Below, in pieces: positions 1-5,200 of a stretch of DNA of 6,222 nt. The notes below the pieces were generated by a model. It did no database searches. It was not told the origin of the DNA and worked only from the letters and a program-made list of their open reading frames with translations. Both the position numbers and the translations under genes were made by a program. The stretch is taken from NCBI GenBank assembly GCA_029260155.1, contig JAJDDU010000153.1, positions 1 to 6,222 on the forward strand, written 5' to 3'. The stretch comes from Phycisphaerae bacterium. GTDB taxonomy: Bacteria > Planctomycetota > Phycisphaerae > UBA1845. The first letter of the stretch is position 1. Each line of letters starts with the position of its first letter.

Positions 1-116
1 TGGAAACCCCAATTGCGGGGATTGTCGCCATTCGTTAAACTCCCGACCGCTGGGGATCGGGGCGGCGGCTTCCGCAGGTCTTCCTAGCAGTGCAAGGCAA
101 GGTTCTGTTTGGGCGA

Positions 117-151
117 GGTTCCACCGCGGTTCTGCGGTAGACAGTGGAACC
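117..151. repeat. Perfect 8-bp inverted repeat
   Basis: GGTTCCAC (117-124) is exactly complementary to GTGGAACC (144-151), with 19 bases between. Inside, CGC (125-127) can pair with GCG (134-136) to lengthen the hairpin. No T-run follows, so it is a poor intrinsic terminator. It could be a terminator-like or processing hairpin at the end of a transcript from the left, or a chance structure. Confidence 0.4.
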
Positions 152-334
152 CCGCGCCGGCGATTGTGGCTCGAAAGGCCCGAATACACGGTCTTGCGAT
201 GTGCTGTCAGTGCGTCCACCCGTTTCCATTCTCAGCAGTCTTGCGTCCGTTGAGCGGCTGGCGTTGTTGTTTGGCTACTCGAACGCTTGGATCAGCTATG
301 CTACTTGCATTTGCGGAATAGAATCGCATCGGCG

Positions 335-354
335 GAAAACGAACGTTCGGTTTC
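335..354. promoter_or_regulatory. 20-bp near-perfect palindrome, possible operator
   Basis: The two 10-base arms match in nine of ten positions around the centre AACGTT. The inner 10 bases, CGAACGTTCG, are perfectly symmetric, and the outer GAAA/TTTC arms resume after one mismatch. It lies about 285 bases upstream of the LuxR-type gene. Symmetry of this length with no loop fits a dimeric regulator site better than an RNA hairpin. What binds it is unknown. Confidence 0.35.
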
Positions 355-397
355 GATTGCCAACAGAGGGAAAGGTCCATGATCGCCCGTCCAGGAC

Positions 398-415
398 TCG
401 GAAAGGTCGTACGCA
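398..415 (+). repeat. Direct repeat, copy 1
   Basis: TCGGAAAGGTCGTACGCA here is matched by TCGGAAAAGCGTACGCA at 544-560. The shared parts are TCGGAAA and CGTACGCA, with three or two bases between them. The CGTACG core is itself palindromic. Paired sites of this kind upstream of a regulator gene could be binding sites, but a chance match is possible. Confidence 0.3.
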
Positions 416-543
416 CTCCGGTTTTCGTGCGCACAACTGCGCAGATCGTCTCAGTAGGGACGGGGAAAGATTCGGCGGTGAAACGGTGGCCACGGCGGTG
501 AGTGGGCTATCTCGGGTCAGTCGGGAGATATCGCTACACGGAT

Positions 544-560
544 TCGGAAAAGCGTACGCA
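544..560 (+). repeat. Direct repeat, copy 2
   Basis: Second copy of the TCGGAAA...CGTACGCA repeat first seen at 398-415, starting 146 bases downstream of it and 80-96 bases before the start codon of the LuxR-type gene. In this copy GCGTACGC (552-559) is a perfect 8-base palindrome. Confidence 0.3.
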
Positions 561-592
561 GAGTAGGAGCAGAGTTGTGAATTCTTCGGATT

Positions 593-606
593 CTGCCATT
601 TGGCAG
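593..606. promoter_or_regulatory. Palindrome CTGCCA-TT-TGGCAG upstream of luxR-type gene
   Basis: Two perfect 6-base arms flank a two-base centre, ending 33 bases before the start codon at 640. LuxR/GerE-type proteins bind DNA as dimers to short two-fold symmetric sites, so an autoregulatory operator is plausible. The site could also form a small hairpin in the leader mRNA. No clear -35/-10 pair could be found around it. Confidence 0.4.
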
Positions 607-628
607 TGAGGATGTCTGCTTGGCATCC

Positions 629-634
629 GGGAGG
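629..634 (+). promoter_or_regulatory. Ribosome binding site of the LuxR-type gene
   Basis: GGGAGG lies five bases before the ATG at 640. This is close to ideal spacing and supports that start. The ATG at 612 is in a different frame and cannot be an alternative start. Confidence 0.7.
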
Positions 635-639
635 CGAAG

Positions 640-990
640 ATGCGAGATGACCTGGTTTGCGCTTTTGACCGCGATTTGCCCGAACTCCTCAGCGATTCTC
701 AGTGGATCACGGTAGCGCAACGTCTGGGTCTGACGAGGCGCGAGAGAGATGTGGCGAAGCTGATTTGTCGGGGAAAGACGAAGGACGGCATCTCAGGCGC
801 GCTGGGAATCTCGCCGAATACGGTTCGTATGCACTGTCGCAATCTGTTCGACAAGCTGGGCGTCCACGACCGCGTTGGCGTTGTTGTGCGAGTCGTTTCC
901 GCAAGATGTCGAATGTGCCAGGAATACCCTCTCACTGCCGACGAAGACCGCACGCGCCTTTCGTCGAAGATGTCACAAGACCCACACTGA
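640..990 (+). CDS. Small stand-alone LuxR/GerE-type HTH transcriptional regulator
   Basis: A 116-residue protein consisting almost entirely of a LuxR C-terminal helix-turn-helix domain. The diagnostic run starts near residue 30 with LTRRERDVAKLICRGKTKDG, continues through a recognition-helix region reading ISPNTVRMHCRNLFDKLGV, and ends with the usual hydrophobic helix (VGVVVRVV) near residue 87. These match the family pattern LTpREreVl..i..G.s..eIa..L.iSp.TVr.H...i..KLgv. The roughly 30 residues before it are too few for a receiver or autoinducer-binding domain, so any signal input must come from a partner protein or from expression level. The tail of about 30 residues is polar and unrecognised. 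It is expected to bind DNA as a dimer in the cytoplasm. Its targets are unknown: the secreted protease gene 1 kb downstream on the same strand is a candidate by position only. The family call is firm and the role is not known. Confidence 0.88.
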   Translation: MRDDLVCAFDRDLPELLSDSQWITVAQRLGLTRRERDVAKLICRGKTKDGISGALGISPNTVRMHCRNLFDKLGVHDRVGVVVRVVSARCRMCQEYPLTADEDRTRLSSKMSQDPH

Positions 991-1046
991 GTCGCGGTGT
1001 TTGTCATTCGTTGCCATTCCTCACCATTACGTGCCAGAAACTGTCA

Positions 1047-1055
1047 CCCCCCCCC
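1047..1055 (+). repeat. Homopolymer run of nine C
   Basis: An uninterrupted run of nine cytosines, 57 bases after the stop codon of the LuxR-type gene and 34 bases before a TTGACA box. Such runs are prone to slippage and to sequencing error. It lies outside any supported coding region, so no frameshift consequence is visible. Confidence 0.8.
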
Positions 1056-1088
1056 AAGAAAACGCGCGTACCCACCCGAACGTGCGTA

Positions 1089-1115
1089 TTGACAGAGTAT
1101 CGCAGTGGTTACAAT
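1089..1115 (+). promoter_or_regulatory. Candidate sigma70-type promoter
   Basis: A consensus -35 box TTGACA (1089-1094) and a near-consensus -10 box TACAAT (1110-1115) are separated by 15 bases, two fewer than the optimum. It points toward the protease gene but lies nearly 900 bases before its start codon. It would therefore give either a very long leader or a separate small transcript. The boxes are good and the spacing is the weak point. Confidence 0.35.
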
Positions 1116-1467
1116 GCAGAAATTGAAGTGCTAAAACTCAGGAGTCGCAACTTGCGCAGGAGGGATTCGTCAGTACGTCGGGCATTCCGCGTTGGGCGCT
1201 ACACCTCTCGGTCCGCGCGACAAATCCTGATTGAAACGTGGGCGCCGGGAGCCGATTCGTCGAGGGCGTTGCAGCACTCGCGCCCGCTCATCGACTGTGG
1301 TTTCCGCTCGCCGGCATGACGCGTCACGCGCGCATCGATGGCCGCGATTGCTTTTGATGTAGTGGTTCAGTGCGTTGCGCCTCAGTCGTCGGTAGGCGAC
1401 GTGATGCCCGTGCCGAACAGAGAAGACTGAAAGGAGGATGAACAAGGGAGCACAGAGAAGGAGAGGA

Positions 1468-1504
1468 CGGGTCGGCACTTCGTGGGTAACGTTACACCGA
1501 CCCG
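1468..1504. repeat. 8-bp inverted repeat enclosing a 10-bp palindrome
   Basis: CGGGTCGG (1468-1475) pairs perfectly with CCGACCCG (1497-1504). The 21-base interior contains GTAACGTTAC (1486-1495), a perfect palindrome directly beside the right arm. As RNA this would be a stable hairpin whose loop can pair with itself or with a second copy. As DNA it offers two nested symmetric sites. No T-run follows, so it is not a standard terminator. A purine-rich stretch including AAGGAGG precedes it. Confidence 0.4.
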
Positions 1505-1886
1505 CCCCCGATGTCGTTGCAGGGGGTGCATAGCACTCACCGCACAACGAAACAAGTCTACGCTTCCGTAGCGTCAATAGTCAAGGAAAGGGCTTGGCAG
1601 CCCGCGGCAAAAGCCAATTGGTTCAGGAGCGGTCCTTCCGCGCTGGCTCTTCGTTGGCGAAACTCAACGAATCTTCCGGATTCGCTTCCGTTTCGCCGCC
1701 TCGACTCGGCACGAAACACCGCGTTTCTGAACGGAAAGCGCTTTCTGCCACGGGCTGCTAGGTCCGGGGCCACGAGTTGGGCACCGGGCGTATCGGCACA
1801 AGACCGAATGCTCGGATCAACGTACTGCACGATGTCGCAAGAGTGGGCATTCACTGTAGGCCGTGGCGGGTAATCGGCGGAGCGTG

Positions 1887-1898
1887 TGTCAGTTGACA
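1887..1898. promoter_or_regulatory. TGTCA-GT-TGACA palindrome, possible operator
   Basis: Two perfect 5-base arms flank GT, 107 bases before the protease start codon. The right half overlaps a TTGACA box (1893-1898), so a dimeric regulator bound here could block a promoter. However, no acceptable -10 box lies 16-18 bases downstream of that TTGACA, so the promoter itself is unproven. Confidence 0.25.
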
Positions 1899-1993
1899 GC
1901 CAAGAGTCCAAAGATGCTGGGTATCGGTGTGTCTTGTTCCTGTGGCATGGGAAGCGTGCCCTCCCGCATTCAGACCGATGCCCCTGCGTAAAA

Positions 1994-2000
1994 AAAGGAG
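1994..2000 (+). promoter_or_regulatory. Ribosome binding site of the protease gene
   Basis: AAAGGAG, preceded by further A residues (1990-1993), lies five bases before the ATG at 2006. It fixes the start there. The upstream in-frame GTG at 1886 has no comparable site and would place a 40-residue polar extension before the signal peptide. Confidence 0.85.
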
Positions 2001-2005
2001 AAGTC

Positions 2006-2242
2006 ATGACTGGAAATAGCGGTTTCGATCGTCGCCGGCCTGGGTGTGTTGTGCCCGCGCTGTGCCTCCTGCTGGTGGTTTCGGGTGGTTCATTAATGGC
2101 GGAGGAGGCTGCTCGGGGAGCGGGAGATCCTGCCTCTGGAGTGAACGACCGTCCTGGAATCCCGGCGGGGTACATGATCGTCGAGGGCGACATCGTTGTG
2201 CCGCTGAACTTCTACGAGACGGCTGGGACGGAAGGCACATTC
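2006..2242 (+). other. Signal peptide and aspartate-switch propeptide
   Basis: Residues 1-32 form a Sec-type signal: three arginines at 9-11, then a hydrophobic core CVVPALCLLLVVSG, ending SLMA before EEA. Cys20 lies inside the hydrophobic core, and no lipobox is evident. Residues 33-79 look like a short propeptide. EGDIVV near residue 60 resembles the FxGD motif of astacin propeptides, in which the Asp occupies the zinc site until the propeptide is removed (here Asp62). The first residue is V rather than the usual F, so the latency role is inferred. Confidence 0.7.
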
Positions 2243-5200
2243 GCACCGAATCTCTGGACTGGCGGCATTGTGCCGTATGAGTTCGACGCGAATGTGACCG
2301 CGGGGGAGCAGGCGGCGATGCTCGTCGCGATGGCAGATTGGGAAGCTGTTTCGGGCGCGGACTTTCGTCCGCGCGCTGGGGATCCCAATTACATTCACAT
2401 CAAGGACGACCCGGGCAACTGGTCCTTCGTCGGAATGACTGGTGGCAGGCAGGACATGGGGATCTTCAACTGGAACTGGGAGTTCATCATGGCGCATGAA
2501 CTCGGACATGCGCTCGGTCTGTGGCACGAGCAGTCCAGACCGGATCGGGACGCCTTCGTAACGATCGACTTAAGCAATGTGTGTCAGAACTGCTGTAGCG
2601 GGAACCCGTGCGACCACAACTTCAACATCGTCGCGTCGTCCACAGCACACGGACCTTATGATTATGACTCCGTCATGCACTACAGCGCCTGCGCTTTTAG
2701 TGTCTGCGGAGGGTGCCCGAACGACGGTGGTTGTTCCAACGGAGGCCGGACGGTCATCGCCCCACAGCCAATCGGCCAACTGAATCACTTGAGCGTTGGG
2801 GATCAGGCGGTGATGGCCTTCCTCTACGGACCTGCCAGTTGCGGCAACGGGTCGCTCGACCCCGGCGAGCAGTGTGATCCACCCGGAGAGTGCTGCACCA
2901 CGACGTGTCAGTACAAGTCTACCGGTACGTCCTGCGGCAGCTCGACGAATAGCGATTGCACGAATCCTGATAGCTGCAACGCTACCGGGATCTGCATGTC
3001 CAACCATGCCGGGAACGGTACGAACTGCGACGATGGCTTGTTCTGCACCGATGGTGAGACGTGCGCAAGCGGAACATGCGGCGGTGGGGCGGCGCACGAC
3101 TGCGGTGACGGCGTCGGCTGCACGGACGATTCGTGCAATGAGGCGAGCAACACGTGCGTCCATGTCACCAACGGCGTCAGTTGCGACAATAACCTGTGGT
3201 GCGACGGTCCGGAATTCTGCAGCTTGGTGCTCGACTGCCAGCCGGGCGCGGCGCCGTGTGACGATGGCATCGACTGCACGACCGATCCGTGTGACGAGTT
3301 CACGCAATTATGCGGGCAGCCGGTTCCACACGATGCGTTGTGCGACGACGGCAATGTATGCAACGGCGTAGAGACGTGCTTCCCGGGCACGGGTGACCCG
3401 CTGACCGGCTGCTTGGCGGGCGTTGCGCCGGTTTGCGACGACGGCAACCCGTGCACGATTGACACCTGCGATTCAGTGACAGGCTGTGCGCACGCACTTG
3501 AACCGGCGGGCACGGTGTGTTCAAACGGGATGTGGTGCGACGGCACGGAGACCTGTGACGCGGGAGGAAACTGCCTACCCGGCACGTCGCCGTGCGACGA
3601 CGGAATCCTCTGCACGGGCGACCCGTGCGACGACGCCACCGACGCTTGCCTGGACCACCTCCGCCACGACGAGGAGTGCGACGACGGTGAGTGGTGCAAT
3701 GGGCCGGAGATCTGCGATATGGTGATAGGCTGCGTCGACGGGACGCCGCCCAATTGCACCGATGGGATCGACTGCACCATCGACACGTGCAACGAAGACA
3801 TCGACGTCTGCGAGCATGCGCCCAACTGCGGGATCCTGGACCTGACACTGCACGAGGATGACGGCTGCTTCCATTCGGGCGAGGACTTCTGCGTCACGAT
3901 CGATGTCAGCAGCCTCGATAAACAAGTGATGATCGGCGGGCAGTTCTTCCTGGAGTTCAACGCGTGCCTCGTGAGCGTGGAGGCGATCGCTCCCGGCGAT
4001 CATCTGGACCCGGACGCGGACCCAGGGGATCCACCGGGGTCGAACATGGACCCCTGCTCACACTCAGGCGGGTCGCCGTACTCCGTGCAGATTTTCGAGA
4101 ACATCGTGATCGACGGATGCCAAGGGATCATCGCGTTCGCCGTCGGCGTGCCGCTTGGCGGCCAAGGGTCGGCGGCCGACAACATCATGGCATCGATCCA
4201 CTTCAAGTCCATTGTGGTGGGGACTCCGCTGTCAGACCTCTACCCACCCGCGCTTCAGGGTGACGGGCAGATTCGCTTCGATTTGAATCACGCTCCGTCG
4301 ACGCAGCTTGTCGACTCTCTCGGAGCGCCTGATTTCCCAATCCTTGGCGTCCCGGTCGACATCACTGTGGACGACAATGCGCCCATCTTTGTCGGATGCC
4401 AGGACTACCCGTCGCACTCCGATCCTGGGCACTGCAACGACCACGGCAATCCGGCTGACCTGGGGTGCGCGTGTGCGCATCTTGCCGTTGCAACCGACCC
4501 GGGAATATGCACCGCATTCGCGGGCGCCATCCCATGCAAGGTAGAGGATTATGGTTGGTGCAACGAGGGTATGCCCGGCGAAAACGACGGATGTGGTCTG
4601 TGCGAGCTCGGTTGCGACCCTCTACTGTCGGATCCCGGTACCTGCCTTGAAATCGTCGGATTGCCGGATCCGTTCCCGAGTCCTGGGCCGTACACTGTTG
4701 GCGAGCACTGCATCTCATGGAAAGCAATGGACTGCGCCGGCAACGTTCAGACGTACAATCAGTGCATCACGGTGACCGACGAAGAGGCGCCGACGGTGCA
4801 CTGCCTCGACGATGTGGTGGTCGACACGCAGAATGGCCGATGCGATGCAATCGTCAATCCGGGTACGCCGCCATGTGAGGATAACTGTAACGCGTGTTCC
4901 GTGGTCTGCACTCGTGACGATGGTCTCGATTGCTTCACCGACGCGTATCCTCTTGGAACGACGACGCTCACGTGGTGCGGAACGGACGACGCGGGCAACC
5001 AATCCTGCTGCGAGCAGACCGTCACGGTGAATGACGGCCAGGATCCGGTTCCGACGTGTCCAATCGACATCGTGAGGCCAGCGGACCCGGACACTTGCGA
5101 GGCCACCATCGATCCGGGTATGGCCACATGCGCGGACAATTGCTCCGACCCGTGCGTGGGCTGCAGCGTCGGTTGTTCACGCAGCGACGGGCTGGACTGC

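Larger units (their letters stand above)
1..639. other. Upstream region with no supportable gene
   Basis: No reading frame here looks like a real protein on either strand. The longest forward frame (144-566) has an unnatural composition, no recognisable motif and no ribosome binding site. Frame 1 is open from position 1 to a TAG at 85-87 and frame 2 is open from the edge to about 250, so the tail of a gene entering from the left cannot be excluded, but neither translation is recognisable. The region does contain several inverted and direct repeats, listed separately. A pair of TGCGCA hexamers separated by four bases sits at 428-443. It probably includes the control region of the LuxR-type gene at 640. 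Confidence 0.6.
991..2005. other. Long gene-poor gap before the protease gene
   Basis: About 1 kb with no convincing coding region. Open frames exist on both strands (for example 1170-1577 minus, 1511-1873 plus, 1558-2193 minus) but they overlap one another, are rich in Arg and Ser, show no known motif and lack good ribosome binding sites. AAGGAGG at 1431-1437 directly abuts an ATG at 1438, leaving no spacer, and that frame is only 31 codons. The gap does contain a promoter-like sequence, a C-run, a large inverted repeat and a palindrome, listed separately. It may be a long 5' leader, an unrecognised small RNA locus, or the remains of a lost gene. Confidence 0.55.

Noticed and set aside
144..566. 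140-codon plus-strand frame upstream of the LuxR-type gene
   Set aside because: Composition is unlike a folded protein, with no motif and no ribosome binding site. Competing frames overlap it on both strands.
1438..1533. Short frame MNKGAQRRRG... right after AAGGAGG
   Set aside because: The ribosome binding site touches the ATG with no spacer, and the 31-residue product runs through the inverted repeat and has no protein-like features.
1511..1873. 120-codon plus-strand frame in the gap
   Set aside because: No ribosome binding site before its ATG, no recognisable family, and it is opposed by an equally long minus-strand frame. It may deserve a homology search but is not supported here.
1893..1927. 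Sigma70 promoter with TTGACA at 1893 for the protease gene
   Set aside because: No acceptable -10 hexamer occurs 16-18 bases downstream. The only A/T-rich candidates are spaced about 11 or 23 bases away.
1886..2005. In-frame GTG at 1886 as the start of the protease gene
   Set aside because: It would add 40 polar residues before a good signal peptide. The ATG at 2006 has AAAGGAG five bases upstream and places the signal peptide at the N-terminus.
1558..2193. 211-codon minus-strand frame spanning the gap and the start of the protease gene
   Set aside because: It overlaps the signal-peptide coding region antisense, is Arg/Ser/Pro-rich, and shows no recognisable domain. I considered a decayed transposase but found no motif.
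2570..3307. 245-codon minus-strand frame rich in Ala, Val and Arg
   Set aside because: A shadow of the protease gene, with no motif, no ribosome binding site and repetitive low-complexity composition.
2908..3960. 350-codon open frame on the minus strand
   Set aside because: It is antisense to the clearly coding Cys-repeat region. Its Ser/His/Pro-rich composition is what the complement of Cys- and Asp-rich codons yields.
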